The translations under genes and the position numbers were made by a program. Shown here piece by piece: positions 8,046-17,855 of a stretch of 64,000 bases of DNA. Within the stretch, counting starts at the first letter, position 1, and every line of letters starts with the position of its first letter. This stretch comes from Actinomycetales bacterium (GTDB lineage Bacteria; Actinomycetota; Actinomycetes; S36-B12): assembly GCA_018970765.1 (NCBI GenBank), contig JAGWVT010000001.1:94036-158035 (forward strand), given 5' to 3'. The notes under the pieces are model-generated. The model worked only from the letters and a program-made list of their open reading frames with translations. It ran no database searches and was not told the origin of the DNA.

Positions 8046-10085
8046 GTGCCCAATCGCCTCGCGGCCTCGACGTCGCCGTACCTTCTCCAGCATCAGCACA
8101 ACCCAGTCGATTGGTGGGAGTGGGGACCGGAGGCCTTAGCGGCGGCGCGTGAGCGCGATCTGCCGATCTTCCTGTCTATTGGCTACTCGGCCTGTCACTG
8201 GTGCCATGTGATGGCCCATGAATCGTTCGAAGATGAAGCCACTGCACAGATGCTGAATGCCGGATTCATCGCCATCAAAGTTGATCGCGAAGAACGCCCG
8301 GACGTGGATTCCATCTATATGGAAGCAACGGTGGCGCTAACCGGCCAAGGGGGTTGGCCGATGAGTGTTTGGCTCGATCATGACGCTCGACCCTTCTATG
8401 CGGGTACCTACTTCCCGCCACGGCCAGTGCATGGCATGCCGGCCTTCCAGCAGGTGTTGCAGGCCTTGAGTGAGGCATGGCAGCAGCGGCGCACCGACAT
8501 CACATCTGCGGCTTCTCGAATTACCCAAGCCCTTGCCGATCGTGCCGAGGTGACGGCATTCCAAGGGATTGCAGACGAGCAGACGCTGCAGTTGGCGGTG
8601 CAGGCATGTCAGCGCGACTTCGATGCCCAGCGTGGTGGCTTCGGGACTGCCCCGAAGTTCCCACCCTCGATGGTGCTCGAGTTCCTGCTGCGTGAGGCGG
8701 CCCGCGCCGATGATGCGCAGGCTCTGCATATGGCCGAGGTGACCCTGACGGCGATGGCTCGCGGTGGCATGTACGACCAACTTGGTGGTGGGTTCGCGCG
8801 CTATTCGGTTGACGCCGACTGGGTGGTGCCACATTTCGAGAAGATGCTCTACGACAACGCTTTGCTCATCCGCGTCTACGCGCACTGGTGGCGATTGACC
8901 GGTGACCCGCTGGCCGAGCGTGTCGTCCGCGACAGTATCGAGTTCCTAGAACGCGAGATGCTGACAGCTCAGGGAGCATTCGCCGCCGCCCTTGATGCCG
9001 ATAGTGAAGGTGGCGAGGGGTTGTTCTACGCCTGGACTCCGGAGCAGGTCGATCGCGTCCTTGGTCCGACGGACGGCCCCTGGGCCTGCTCACTGCTCGA
9101 GGTCACCGAGCACGGCACCTTCGAACATGGGCTTTCCGTGCTGCAGTTGCGTGCGGATCCCACCGAATGGTCGCGTTGGCAACAGGTTCGCGAGCGCATG
9201 TTGGCGGTACGTGCCGAACGCCCACGACCAGCACGTGACGACAAAGTGGTGGCTGCGTGGAACGGCTTGGTAATTGCCGCACTGGCCGATGCGGGTGGCA
9301 TTTTCAACGAACCGCACTGGGTTCGGTTGGCCGAATCAGCCGCCACGCTCCTTTGGCGGGTGCATTGGGGTGCCGATGGCTCCGTGCTTGCCCGCTGCTC
9401 CCGGGATGGGGTGGTAGGGGCCAGTGGTGGGGTACTTGAGGACTACGCAGATCTAGCCGAGGGCCTGCTCGCCTTATTTCAGGCCACCGGCGATGTTGGG
9501 TTACTCACCTGGGCGGGGGAACTGCTCGACGCAGTCCGTGAACGATTCACGGACCAGGCCGGGGGATTCTTCGACACCCCGCAGGACGGCGAGGTGCTGA
9601 TTCGACGTCCGCGGGACCCAGCCGATGGTGCAGAGCCCTCTGGCTGGCTGGCCACCTCCCAAGCGTCACTGACCTACGCGGCGCTAACTGGCGATCTGGA
9701 GTATCGACTCCTCGCCGAACGCGCACTTGCCGTAGTTGCCGAACTAGGCCCACGCGCCCCTCGAGCCGTAGGCACCGGGCTGGCCGCGGTCAGTGCCCTG
9801 GTCAGCGGACCCCTCCAGGTAGCGGTGGCGGTGCCTGATGCTGCTGGTGTCGGGTCTACGGGTGGCCTGGTCGGCGGTGAACTCGGACGAATTGCCCGGT
9901 TGGGTACCTCACCGGGACTCGTCCTTGCCTGCGGCAGGCCCGATGCCATGCCGCTGCTTGCCGGGCGCCAGCCCGAAGGGCGGGCTCCGATGGCCTTCGT
10001 CTGTCGTGGATTCGTCTGCGATCTGCCCACCCGGGATCCAGTAATCCTGGCGAACCAGGTCAGTGCGAGGGCGATAACGGGGTAG
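8046..10085 (+). CDS. Thioredoxin-domain/DUF255 protein (YyaL, SPATA20 family)
   Basis: 679 residues. It opens with the family hallmark (N.LA.S.SPYLLQH..NPVDW) and a thioredoxin fold whose redox motif is C-H-W-C at residues 50-53, followed by an (alpha/alpha)6-barrel like that of glycoside hydrolase/epimerase proteins. The biochemical role of the family is unsettled; redox activity is plausible from the CxxC. GTG start. Twelve bases separate it from the cis-prenyltransferase gene, the same neighbour relationship as Rv1084 and Rv1086 in M. tuberculosis, although the hemolysin III gene between them is absent here. Confidence 0.88.
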   Translation: MPNRLAASTSPYLLQHQHNPVDWWEWGPEALAAARERDLPIFLSIGYSACHWCHVMAHESFEDEATAQMLNAGFIAIKVDREERPDVDSIYMEATVALTGQGGWPMSVWLDHDARPFYAGTYFPPRPVHGMPAFQQVLQALSEAWQQRRTDITSAASRITQALADRAEVTAFQGIADEQTLQLAVQACQRDFDAQRGGFGTAPKFPPSMVLEFLLREAARADDAQALHMAEVTLTAMARGGMYDQLGGGFARYSVDADWVVPHFEKMLYDNALLIRVYAHWWRLTGDPLAERVVRDSIEFLEREMLTAQGAFAAALDADSEGGEGLFYAWTPEQVDRVLGPTDGPWACSLLEVTEHGTFEHGLSVLQLRADPTEWSRWQQVRERMLAVRAERPRPARDDKVVAAWNGLVIAALADAGGIFNEPHWVRLAESAATLLWRVHWGADGSVLARCSRDGVVGASGGVLEDYADLAEGLLALFQATGDVGLLTWAGELLDAVRERFTDQAGGFFDTPQDGEVLIRRPRDPADGAEPSGWLATSQASLTYAALTGDLEYRLLAERALAVVAELGPRAPRAVGTGLAAVSALVSGPLQVAVAVPDAAGVGSTGGLVGGELGRIARLGTSPGLVLACGRPDAMPLLAGRQPEGRAPMAFVCRGFVCDLPTRDPVILANQVSARAITG

Positions 10086-10096
10086 CCTCAGGGCCC

Positions 10097-10858
10097 GTGG
10101 GGTTGTCCGATCTGGCGTACGGCATTTACGAGCGCCGACTCAAGGCTCAGATCGCCACGGAACGCATCCCCCGGCATGTGGGCGTAATCCTCGATGGCAA
10201 TCGGCGTTGGGCGCTGGCCCAGGGCTCGAGTTCCTCAGCTGGGCATCGCGCCGGTGCCGCCAAGATCGTCGATTTCTTGGGCTGGTGCGATGACGCCGGG
10301 GTTGAAGTCGTCACGTTGTGGTTGCTGTCCACCGATAACCTCAACCGACCTCAGGCGGAGCTGCAGGCGTTGATGTCGATCATCGAAGACACCGTGCAGG
10401 GCCTGGTCGAGCAGAGCCGTTGGCGGCTCCATCCGGTCGGTGCCCTAGACCTCCTGCCAGATTCCACCGCACGGTTGCTCAAGGAGAGCCAGGAATCGAC
10501 GGCTGGCATCAAGGGCTCTCTAGTCAACGTCGCCGTAGGTTACGGAGGACGCCGCGAGGTTGTCGACGCGGTGCGCTCGCTGATGCAGGAGCACGCAATC
10601 CAGGGCACCACGCTCGACGAGCTCGCGCAGTTCATAGACGTGGAGCACATCGCTGAGCACCTCTACACGAAAGGTCAACCGGATCCAGACCTAGTGATCC
10701 GCACCTCGGGGGAGCAGCGACTCTCCGGCTTCCTGATGTGGCAGAGCGCGCATTCGGAGTTCTACTTCTGCGAGGCGTACTGGCCCGATTTCCGCCACGT
10801 AGATTTCCTGCGCGCGCTACGCGCCTATGCCGACCGGCATCGACGCTACGGCACCTGA
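10097..10858 (+). CDS. Short-chain cis-prenyltransferase (isoprenyl transferase, UppS family)
   Basis: 253 residues. The catalytic motif H-V-G-V-I-L-D-G-N-R-R-W-A places the key Asp at residue 33 and Asn at 35; the family's RTSGE.RLSGFL and the C-terminal W.AHSEFYF segment are present. The enzyme condenses isopentenyl diphosphate with an allylic diphosphate. Actinobacteria usually have two copies; the position after the DUF255 gene matches Rv1086, the short-chain (Z,E-farnesyl diphosphate) enzyme, rather than the decaprenyl synthase. GTG start, 11 bases after the previous stop, probably co-transcribed. Confidence 0.88.
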   Translation: MGLSDLAYGIYERRLKAQIATERIPRHVGVILDGNRRWALAQGSSSSAGHRAGAAKIVDFLGWCDDAGVEVVTLWLLSTDNLNRPQAELQALMSIIEDTVQGLVEQSRWRLHPVGALDLLPDSTARLLKESQESTAGIKGSLVNVAVGYGGRREVVDAVRSLMQEHAIQGTTLDELAQFIDVEHIAEHLYTKGQPDPDLVIRTSGEQRLSGFLMWQSAHSEFYFCEAYWPDFRHVDFLRALRAYADRHRRYGT

Positions 10859-10941
10859 TTCTGCGTAGTCGGCGTGTCGCCGGCTAACCGTGCATCCAGC
10901 GCCTAACCTCGCAGGTAACAGTCCGTTCGCGAGGAGAGGCT

Positions 10942-12249
10942 GTGGTAGCTACGCGCAAGACCTATGTGCTCGATACCTCAGTCCTGCTCTCCGACCCCCG
11001 CGCTCTGAGTCGCTTCGATGAGCACGATGTCGTGATCCCTGTTGTCGTCATCATCGAACTCGAAGCCAAGCGATCTCACCCTGAGTTGGGCTACTTTGCT
11101 CGGCAGGCATTGCGCATCCTCGATGACCTTCGCGTCGTCCATGGGCGTCTTGATGCACCGATGCCTATGGGTGAGGACCCCCTCGGTCAGGGCACCGTTC
11201 GCGTGGAGTTGAACCACGCCGATGTCAGCGTTCTCCCGCATGGCTTCCCACTGGGCGAGAACGACTCGCGCATCTTGGCCGTCGCGCAGAACCTGCGTGC
11301 CGAAGGCCGCGATGTGGTCCTGGTCAGCAAGGACCTGCCCATGCGGGTGAAGGCCTCGGCCGTGGGGTTGGTGGCCGAGGAGTATCGCGCCGAACTGGTT
11401 CTGGAGACTGGCTATACAGGGGTGTGCGAGGTCGACGTCGCCGATGCAGACATCGACCGACTTTTCGAGGAGTCCGAGATTGACCTTGACCTAGCCCGTG
11501 AACTGCCGTGTCACATGGGCCTCGTGCTGACCGGCAATCGCCAACATGCCCTGGGTCGAGTCACTCCTGACAAGCGCGTGCGCCTGGTGCGCGGGGATCG
11601 TGAGGTCTTCGGAATCCATGGCCGCAGTGCTGAACAGCGCTTGGCCTTGGACCTGCTGCTCGATCCCGAAGTTGGCATCGTCTCGCTGGGCGGACGAGCG
11701 GGCACGGGCAAGAGCGCCCTGGCCCTGTGTGCCGGTTTGGAGGCCGTCCTAGAACGCAGGTCCCATCGACGGGTCATCGTGTTCCGGCCACTGTTCGCCG
11801 TTGGGGGGCAGGATTTGGGTTACCTGCCCGGAAGTGAGCAGGACAAAATGACGCCCTGGGGTCAGGCGGTCTTCGACACCCTCGATGCGATTACCACCCC
11901 GGCAGTCGTCGACGAGATCTTGGACCGCGGAATGCTGGAGGTACTCCCCTTGACTCATGTGCGCGGGCGCTCGCTGCACGATTCCTTCGTCATCGTCGAT
12001 GAGGCCCAGTCGCTGGAGCGAAATGTGCTGCTGACGGTGCTCTCCCGGATTGGCCGTGACAGCCGCGTGGTGCTGACTCATGACGTGGCGCAGCGCGACA
12101 ACCTTCGCGTGGGTCGCCATGACGGCGTGGTTGCGGTCGTCGAGAAGCTCAAGGGACACCCGCTCTTTGCCCATGTGACGTTGACCCGTTCCGAACGATC
12201 GCCGATAGCCGCCCTGGTGACCGAGGTTCTGGAACAGCCAGACCTCTAG
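10942..12249 (+). CDS. phoH2: PhoH2: PIN domain fused to PhoH ATPase
   Basis: 435 residues. N-terminal PIN-type RNase domain ([12 protein letters not shown], Asp at 11; [18 protein letters not shown] region) followed by a PhoH P-loop domain with Walker [13 protein letters not shown] near 250-260 and Walker B FVIVDEAQ near 350. Characterised PIN-PhoH proteins are ATP-dependent RNA unwinding and cleaving enzymes. GTG start with a strong GAGGAGAGG ribosome binding site. In mycobacteria a small antitoxin gene (phoAT) precedes phoH2; the 83 bases upstream here hold no comparable reading frame. Confidence 0.92.
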   Translation: MVATRKTYVLDTSVLLSDPRALSRFDEHDVVIPVVVIIELEAKRSHPELGYFARQALRILDDLRVVHGRLDAPMPMGEDPLGQGTVRVELNHADVSVLPHGFPLGENDSRILAVAQNLRAEGRDVVLVSKDLPMRVKASAVGLVAEEYRAELVLETGYTGVCEVDVADADIDRLFEESEIDLDLARELPCHMGLVLTGNRQHALGRVTPDKRVRLVRGDREVFGIHGRSAEQRLALDLLLDPEVGIVSLGGRAGTGKSALALCAGLEAVLERRSHRRVIVFRPLFAVGGQDLGYLPGSEQDKMTPWGQAVFDTLDAITTPAVVDEILDRGMLEVLPLTHVRGRSLHDSFVIVDEAQSLERNVLLTVLSRIGRDSRVVLTHDVAQRDNLRVGRHDGVVAVVEKLKGHPLFAHVTLTRSERSPIAALVTEVLEQPDL

Positions 12250-12282
12250 CTTGTGAGGCACATCACATTGACGCATGACTGG

Positions 12283-12313
12283 TTGAACCGATTCACGCCT
12301 CGCCACTTACAGT
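12283..12313 (+). promoter_or_regulatory. Possible promoter of the Rpf-like hydrolase gene
   Basis: TTGAAC (12283-12288) and TACAGT (12308-12313) form a -35/-10-like pair, but the 19-base spacer is long. No terminator for phoH2 could be recognised in the same gap. Confidence 0.3.
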
Positions 12314-12366
12314 GAAGGTGCGCACTCCATCGGGGGGTCGCGCTTCAGGGGAGTTTGGAGGGCGCC

Positions 12367-12999
12367 GTGTTCCGTGCCGGACCCGCACGCTTCCTCGGGC
12401 TCGTTCGAACTGCAACCCTGGCTCTTTTGGGACTGGCGCTGGTCTGCGGTGGGCTAGCCGAAACAGCAAACGCGGCGCTGCGACCCGCTGTCGCTCCCAT
12501 GGCTCCCGACGATGACCCGACGCTTGGCGGTGGCCAACCGCCGGCGGAGGACTTCATCGACGATGAACGGCTGGTGTTGGAACTCATGTATGCGCAGAGC
12601 CAGGATGCTGGCGGTGATCTGCGAGGCTTTCAACGCAGCCTCTACCAAGGCAGATGGTTTGCGCCGAGGTTTGAACGTGTACGCAAGTGCATTAGCTGGC
12701 GGGAGAGTCACCACAAATACGAGGCTGTCAGTAGTGGAGGCCTTTACCGCGGTGCTTACCAGATGAGTAAGGCCTTGGGTGTTGGTGCCACCTGGATGAT
12801 GCAAAAGGAAGTTCGCCGGGATTTCGGCGATGTTGGACTTGAGCTCCTACAGCAGATCCGGCAACTGCCCATCAATCAGTGGAACCGCTACTGGCAGGAC
12901 CGCGCCTTCTACACCGTCTATCGCACCGGCAAGGGTGCCAAGCATTGGCGAAGTGACGTGTACAACTGCAAGCTGAAGAAAAAGAAGAAGCGCAACTAG
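12367..12999 (+). CDS. Secreted lysozyme-like/resuscitation-promoting-factor-like hydrolase
   Basis: About 210 residues from the GTG at 12367, which sits 6 bases after GGAG; a TTG twelve bases earlier is an alternative. A signal peptide ends near residue 36 (AETANA). After a Pro-rich linker, the segment [20 protein letters not shown] followed by YRGAYQMS resembles the transglycosylase-like fold of Rpf proteins, with the Glu near residue 113 as likely acid catalyst. The C-terminus is a lysine-rich KKKKKRN tail. It should act on peptidoglycan outside the membrane; assignment to Rpf or SLT is uncertain. Its stop overlaps the fumarase stop (CTAG). Confidence 0.65.
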   Translation: MFRAGPARFLGLVRTATLALLGLALVCGGLAETANAALRPAVAPMAPDDDPTLGGGQPPAEDFIDDERLVLELMYAQSQDAGGDLRGFQRSLYQGRWFAPRFERVRKCISWRESHHKYEAVSSGGLYRGAYQMSKALGVGATWMMQKEVRRDFGDVGLELLQQIRQLPINQWNRYWQDRAFYTVYRTGKGAKHWRSDVYNCKLKKKKKRN

Positions 13000-14660
13000 C
13001 CGGGTTGGCCGATCGGTATGCGTGTGATGGTCGGCGTCATCGTCTCAGCGAAGAAGTCATTGCCTTTGTCGTCGACCACCAGGAACGCTGGAAAGTCTCG
13101 GACCTCAATGCGCCAAACCGCTTCCATCCCGAGTTCTGGGAAGTCCAGTACCTCGACCTTCGTGATGTTGTCCTGCGCGAGCCGGGCAGCGGGTCCACCA
13201 ATTGAGCCGAGGTAGAAGCCGCCGTTGACTCGACAAGCCTCGGTCACTGCTTTGGATCGGTTGCCCTTGGCCAGCATGACGAAGGAGCCACCGGCCTTCT
13301 GGAAGGTGTCGACATACCCGTCCATGCGTCCCGCGGTGGTCGGGCCGAACGAGCCTGATGCGTAGCCTGCTGGGGTCTTGGCCGGTCCGGCGTAGTAGAC
13401 GGCGTGGTTGCGCATGTACTCAGGCAGCGGCTCGCCGCGGTCCAACATCTCCTTCATTCGGGCATGGGCGAGATCGCGGGCCACGACCAGCGAACCAGTC
13501 AGGCTCAGGCGAGTTTTGATCGGGAGTTCGTGTAGTCGCCGACGGATCTCGTCCATCGGCAGGTTCAGGTCGATGGGCACGACCTCACCGTCGAACTGGT
13601 CTTCGTCGACATCGGGCAGATAGTGCCCTGGCTCGCGCTCCAGTGCCTCCAAGAACACGCCGTCAGTCGTGATGCGCGCGAGCGCCTGGCGATCTGCTGA
13701 ACAGGACACTGCAATAGCAACCGGGCACGAGGCACCGTGCCGTGGCAGGCGAACCACACGCACGTCGTGGCAGAAGTACTTTCCGCCAAATTGTGCACCG
13801 ATGCCGAAGGCCTGCGTCATGCGCAGAATCTGCTGCTCCACCTCTAGGTCGCGAAACGCATGCCCGGTATCCGATCCATGGACGGGCAGAGAGTCTAGGT
13901 ACCGGGCACTGGCGTACTTGGCCACCTTCAGGGCGTACTCCGCGCTCGTTCCCCCGACCACGACGGCGAGGTGGTAAGGCGGGCAGGCTGCAGTACCAAT
14001 CGAGCGAAGTTTCTCGTCAAGGAACCTAGCGAACGCCTCCGGATTGAGCAGTGCGGCAGTTTCCTGGAAAAGAAAGCTCTTGTTTGCACTCCCACCACCC
14101 TTGGCCATGAATAGGAAGTCGTACTTCGTCTCGGCCCCGGCATGGGTGTTCGCGTAGATCTCGATTTGAGCGGGAAGATTCGTGCCGGTATTGCGCTCGG
14201 TGAACATCGTTAGGGGCGCCAATTGCGAGTAGCGCAGGTTCAATTGCTGGTACGCGTCGTAGATGCCACGTGACAGGTGATCCTCATCCTGGCCCGTCGT
14301 CCACACCTGCTGCCCACGTTTGCCCATAACGATTGCGGTACCAGTGTCCTGGCACATTGGAAGCACGCCGCCGGCAGAAATGTTGGCGTTCTTCAGCAGG
14401 TCAAGTGCGACGAAGCGGTCATTTGGGCTCGCCTCCGGGTCCTGCAGGATGGCGGCCAACTGAGCAAGGTGCCCGGGCCGCAGGAGGTGCGAGATATCTC
14501 GGATCGCTTCGAAGGCCAGCAGTCGCAAAGCTTCTGGTTCGACTTGGAGGAACGTGCGTCCAGCGGCCTGAACTGTTTCCACGCCATCGGCAGTTATGAG
14601 TCGGTATGGAGTCTCATCCGCACCGAGTGGCAGCAGATCTTCGTAGACGAACTCAGACAC
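12996..14660 (-). CDS. fum: Class I fumarate hydratase (iron-sulfur)
   Basis: About 554 residues from the GTG at 14660 ([13 protein letters not shown]). A longer frame to 14840 would run through the glpX 3' end and is rejected. The N-terminal domain carries PMCQDTGTA with the first 4Fe-4S ligand at about Cys103; the C-terminal domain shows [16 protein letters not shown], typical of class I hydro-lyases. It interconverts fumarate and malate in the TCA cycle. The gene follows glpX by 26 bases and is probably co-transcribed. M. tuberculosis has a class II fumarase in this position, so this is a non-homologous enzyme at the same locus. Confidence 0.9.
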   Translation of the reverse strand: MSEFVYEDLLPLGADETPYRLITADGVETVQAAGRTFLQVEPEALRLLAFEAIRDISHLLRPGHLAQLAAILQDPEASPNDRFVALDLLKNANISAGGVLPMCQDTGTAIVMGKRGQQVWTTGQDEDHLSRGIYDAYQQLNLRYSQLAPLTMFTERNTGTNLPAQIEIYANTHAGAETKYDFLFMAKGGGSANKSFLFQETAALLNPEAFARFLDEKLRSIGTAACPPYHLAVVVGGTSAEYALKVAKYASARYLDSLPVHGSDTGHAFRDLEVEQQILRMTQAFGIGAQFGGKYFCHDVRVVRLPRHGASCPVAIAVSCSADRQALARITTDGVFLEALEREPGHYLPDVDEDQFDGEVVPIDLNLPMDEIRRRLHELPIKTRLSLTGSLVVARDLAHARMKEMLDRGEPLPEYMRNHAVYYAGPAKTPAGYASGSFGPTTAGRMDGYVDTFQKAGGSFVMLAKGNRSKAVTEACRVNGGFYLGSIGGPAARLAQDNITKVEVLDFPELGMEAVWRIEVRDFPAFLVVDDKGNDFFAETMTPTITRIPIGQPG

Positions 14661-14686
14661 TGGGTAAGCGTAGCCGCGTACCGGAA

Positions 14687-15700
14687 CTAGCGACTTGTGG
14701 TCGGTCCATCGCGGTGCTCGCTGATCATCTCGCGGATCGTGCCGCTCTTCGCGCGCATCACGATCGAGTGCGATACCGAGCCTTGAGGCCGGTATCGAAT
14801 TCCGCGCAGCAATTCCCCATCGGTGATACCCGTAGCGCAAAAGAAGATGTTGTCCCCGGTGACCAGGTCGCGAGTGGTCAATACCTGATCAAGGTCGAGC
14901 CCCGCATCGAGTGCGCGACGGCGTTCCTGGTCGTCACGCGGCCACAGGCGCCCTTGAATTTCACCACCCATACATGCCAGCGCGCAGGCGGCAATGATGC
15001 CTTCCGGCGTGCCGCCGATGCCGGCCAGGAGATCGACTCCGGTGCCGGGACGGGCTGCCATGATGGCGCCGGCCACATCACCGTCGCTGATGAACTTGAT
15101 CCGAGCACCGGATCGCTGCACATCGGCGACCAGGTCCGCGTGGCGCGGACGATCAAGAATGCAGACGGTCAAATCGGCGACCGATTCCCCCTTGCATTTG
15201 GCGATCTGTTCCAGGTTCCAACTGATTGGCGCCGTGATGTCGATTGCCGTTGCGCAGTCCGGCCCAACGACGAGTTTCTCCATATAGAACACGGCGCTCG
15301 GATCGAACATCGCACCACGCTCGGCGACGGCGATCACCGAAATCGCGTTCCCCATTCCCTTAGCAGTCAACGTTGTGCCGTCGATGGGGTCGACAGCGAC
15401 GTCCGCCTCCGGCCCGGTCCCATCGCCCACCTGCTCTCCGTTGAAGAGCATCGGAGCATCGTCCTTCTCGCCCTCACCGATGACCACGGTCCCATTCATC
15501 GACACCGATCCGATGAAGCGGCGCATGGCATTCACCGCAGCACCGTCGGCACCGTTCTTGTCACCTCGACCAACCCATCGGGCCGCTGCCATCGCACCGG
15601 CTTCGGTGACCCGGACCAGTTCGAGGGCCAGGTTTCGGTCTGGAACCTCCGGATCAGCCTTCACGCTTCCACTGTGCACAGCGTCTTGGGTGCCAGCCAT
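14687..15700 (-). CDS. glpX: Class II fructose-1,6-bisphosphatase
   Basis: 337 residues from the ATG at 15700, chosen because GGGAGGA lies 6-7 bases upstream; the frame extends 19 codons further without support. Metal-binding motifs are visible: [11 protein letters not shown] near 74-83 and DPIDGTT near 104-110. GlpX removes the 1-phosphate of fructose 1,6-bisphosphate and is the only FBPase in many actinobacteria, hence essential for growth on gluconeogenic carbon. It is paired with fumarase downstream and diverges from the DUF4245 gene, the same arrangement as Rv1099c/Rv1100. Confidence 0.95.
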   Translation of the reverse strand: MAGTQDAVHSGSVKADPEVPDRNLALELVRVTEAGAMAAARWVGRGDKNGADGAAVNAMRRFIGSVSMNGTVVIGEGEKDDAPMLFNGEQVGDGTGPEADVAVDPIDGTTLTAKGMGNAISVIAVAERGAMFDPSAVFYMEKLVVGPDCATAIDITAPISWNLEQIAKCKGESVADLTVCILDRPRHADLVADVQRSGARIKFISDGDVAGAIMAARPGTGVDLLAGIGGTPEGIIAACALACMGGEIQGRLWPRDDQERRRALDAGLDLDQVLTTRDLVTGDNIFFCATGITDGELLRGIRYRPQGSVSHSIVMRAKSGTIREMISEHRDGPTTSR

Positions 15701-15822
15701 GTCGGTCCTCCCTCTGCTGCCACTGACCTGACGGTAACCGGCAGTGATGCATGCCACATTATCTGTCCGCGAGGCAGTTAGGACCGAGTCGCGATCCTGG
15801 CCAGGGCTGTCAGGATGGAGGC

Positions 15823-16371
15823 GTGAGCCAGCAGCCAGTCCCGACGGGTCGCCCCAATGCCAGGCTGCGCCAATCCATCGGGGACATGATCCGATCGATG
15901 GTCGTGGTCCTGGTGGTGGTGGGGGCCCTGCTTGCCGTCACCTGGCGGCCGCAGCCGGACGCGGTGAAGGTTGTGGACATCCAGCAGGTCCTGACGGTGG
16001 CTCAGATGCAGGCTCCCTTTGAGCCTCGGGTACCGACAGGGATAAGCGGGCTGCAACCAACAAGTGTTCGCTGGGAGCCCACCGCCGCATCCGGTGATAC
16101 GCCGGTCTGGCACGTTGGCTACGTCGTTAATGGTCGTGACTACCTTCAGGTTTCTCAGTCGCAAGTTGGTGACTCGAACTACCTCGCCGAGCAGACTGCC
16201 GGCGGCGAGCCCGGCGGCAACGTCATGGTGCAAGGCGCACCGTGGACGGTGTGGACGTCATCCGATCGGATGAGCCTGGTCCAGCAGGCTGGCGGAGTGA
16301 CGACCGTTGTTAGCGGCACCGTGGACGTCTCTCAACTCGAGGTCGTGGCACGGTCCCTCTCGGTGAACTAG
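15823..16371 (+). CDS. DUF4245 family membrane-anchored protein
   Basis: 182 residues from the GTG at 15823, preceded by AGGAT at suitable spacing. A single hydrophobic helix near residues 24-42 ([16 protein letters not shown]) anchors a mostly beta-rich outer domain with W..GYVV..RDYLQV and PW.VW. motifs typical of this actinobacterial family. The function is unknown. Location beside glpX is conserved in actinobacteria. Confidence 0.8.
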   Translation: MSQQPVPTGRPNARLRQSIGDMIRSMVVVLVVVGALLAVTWRPQPDAVKVVDIQQVLTVAQMQAPFEPRVPTGISGLQPTSVRWEPTAASGDTPVWHVGYVVNGRDYLQVSQSQVGDSNYLAEQTAGGEPGGNVMVQGAPWTVWTSSDRMSLVQQAGGVTTVVSGTVDVSQLEVVARSLSVN

Positions 16372-16390
16372 TCCAAGATCCCTATCGGGA

Positions 16391-16639
16391 CTACTCGCCG
16401 GGCTTTTCGTCGTCTGTGACCTCGGCCATTGCCTTCGCGATGCTTGCCTGGGCCTGATCAAGCCAGGACTGGCAGACGCGCACGAGCTCCTCGCCGCGCT
16501 GCCAGAGCCGCAGGCTCTCCTCAAGACCCAACCCACCAGTTTCGAGTTCGGCGACGATCGCGTTGAGTTCATCGCGCGCCTGCTCGAATGGCAAAGTTTG
16601 GTCTGGGGCTTCGTTGGTTGATTGGGTTGCACGAGCCAT
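16391..16639 (-). CDS. xseB: Exodeoxyribonuclease VII small subunit
   Basis: 82 residues with the family core LPFEQARDELNAIVAELETG followed by LEESLRLWQRGEEL. XseB coats the XseA subunit to form exonuclease VII, which degrades single-stranded DNA. It begins 4 bases after the xseA stop and is co-transcribed with it. Confidence 0.92.
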   Translation of the reverse strand: MARATQSTNEAPDQTLPFEQARDELNAIVAELETGGLGLEESLRLWQRGEELVRVCQSWLDQAQASIAKAMAEVTDDEKPGE

Positions 16640-16643
16640 CTCG

Positions 16644-17813
16644 TTATTCCTGCCTTTCCGAGTCGTTCACCATGATCGTGTCAATGCTTGTGGTGACCTG
16701 ACCACGGGCTAGACGCAGCGCAAGGCGATCGCCGATGGCGACCTCGGTTGCATCGCGCAGCACACTTCCGTCCTCCAGCACGGCAATGGCGTAGCCGCGA
16801 TCTAGTGTCGCTTGCGGGGAGAGTGTCTGGAGCTGGGCCTGCAGGTGTGCCAGGGATAGTTCGGCGGACTCAAGTCGGGTTTGTACGGCCCTACGAAGCC
16901 GCGAGCGGGTGTCGACAATGTGGCGATCCATCTGCTCAGCACGTTGATGCAGAGACCTTCGCCCGCGTTGCGCGAGGTTCTGGATCAGTTGGACCTGCTC
17001 GCGCCAGGATGGCACGATCCTCTTGGCCGCGTCGGTCGGAGTCGAGGCACGCAGGTCGGCAACGAAGTCGAGTAGCGGCACATCCTGTTCGTGCCCAATG
17101 GCGCTGACAACCGGGGTGCGGCAGTTGGCCACTGCGCGTACCAAAGTCTCGTTGCTGAATGGCAGGAGGTCTTCAACACTGCCACCTCCACGGGTGATGA
17201 CGATGACGTCGATCTCGGGTCGTGACGCCAACTCGGTGAGCGCCGCGACAACTTCTGGAACGGCTTGGGCACCCTGCACTGCGACCTCGCGCACTTCGAA
17301 CGCCGTACCTGGCCATCGATCCCACACATTCGCCTGCACATCGTGCTGCGCAGCACTGTTGCGGCCGCAGATCAGCCCGATACAGCGTGGAAGGAAGGGC
17401 AGTGGCTGTTTACGTTCAGGCGCAAAGAGTCCTTCGGCGGCGAGCGTGGCACGAAGCGCCTCGAGTTGTGCGAGCAGTTCACCCAGACCGACCGCGCGAA
17501 GTGCGCGGGCTCGGTACTGCAATTCGCCGCGACCTGTCCAGTAGCTGGGCTGGGCGTGTACCAGGATCCGCTGGCCGGCCGCCAAGGGCGGTTGCAGGCC
17601 ACCTGCAATGCTCGTGTCCACCACGACGGTCAATGAGACGTCCGCCTCGGTATCGCGCAGGCGCAAATACTGCAGCCGTCCGCCGGGTCGCGGTCGATAT
17701 TCCGCTACCTCGCCCTCGATCCACACAGACCCCAGACGACCCACCCAGTCCTTGACGGCATTGGCCACAGTGCGTACGGCCAGGGGTGCCTCAGGTGAGG
17801 AGTCCAGCGCCAT
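16644..17813 (-). CDS. xseA: Exodeoxyribonuclease VII large subunit
   Basis: 389 residues. N-terminal OB fold (GSVWIEGEVAEYR, YLRLRDTEADVSLTVVV), catalytic region with CGRNSAAQHDV and VIVITRGGGSVEDLLPFSNE, then SAIGHEQDVPLLDFVADLRASTPTDAA, and a coiled-coil C-terminus ending DRGYAIAVLEDGSVLRDA. It is slightly shorter than the E. coli protein because of the C-terminal coiled coil. ATG start at 17813; TACGCT lies 8 bases upstream on its strand, which suggests a very short leader. Divergent from ispH. Confidence 0.93.
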   Translation of the reverse strand: MALDSSPEAPLAVRTVANAVKDWVGRLGSVWIEGEVAEYRPRPGGRLQYLRLRDTEADVSLTVVVDTSIAGGLQPPLAAGQRILVHAQPSYWTGRGELQYRARALRAVGLGELLAQLEALRATLAAEGLFAPERKQPLPFLPRCIGLICGRNSAAQHDVQANVWDRWPGTAFEVREVAVQGAQAVPEVVAALTELASRPEIDVIVITRGGGSVEDLLPFSNETLVRAVANCRTPVVSAIGHEQDVPLLDFVADLRASTPTDAAKRIVPSWREQVQLIQNLAQRGRRSLHQRAEQMDRHIVDTRSRLRRAVQTRLESAELSLAHLQAQLQTLSPQATLDRGYAIAVLEDGSVLRDATEVAIGDRLALRLARGQVTTSIDTIMVNDSERQE

Positions 17814-17823
17814 GGGAATTGAG

Positions 17824-17847
17824 CGTAGGCGTAGGACTGCGCCTACG
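17824..17847. promoter_or_regulatory. Inverted repeat spanning the xseA/ispH divergent promoters
   Basis: CGTAGGCG (17824-17831) and CGCCTACG (17840-17847) are perfect 8-base arms around an 8-base centre. The left arm overlaps the minus-strand -10 TACGCT (17822-17827) and the right arm overlaps the plus-strand -10 TACGAT (17844-17849). This placement fits an operator acting on both genes, though no cognate regulator is identified. Confidence 0.5.
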
Positions 17848-17849
17848 AT
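17844..17849 (+). promoter_or_regulatory. -10 element of a leaderless promoter for ispH
   Basis: TACGAT ends 6 bases before the GTG start of ispH; there is no ribosome binding site in the gap. Confidence 0.55.
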
Positions 17850-17855
17850 GTTGAG

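Noticed and set aside
12355..12366. TTG start for the Rpf-like hydrolase
   Set aside because: It overlaps the GGAG ribosome binding site of the GTG at 12367, which gives a normal signal peptide.
14661..14840. Sixty-codon N-terminal extension of fumarase
   Set aside because: It runs through the 3' end of glpX in another frame, has no similarity to class I fumarases, and the GTG at 14660 gives the normal length.
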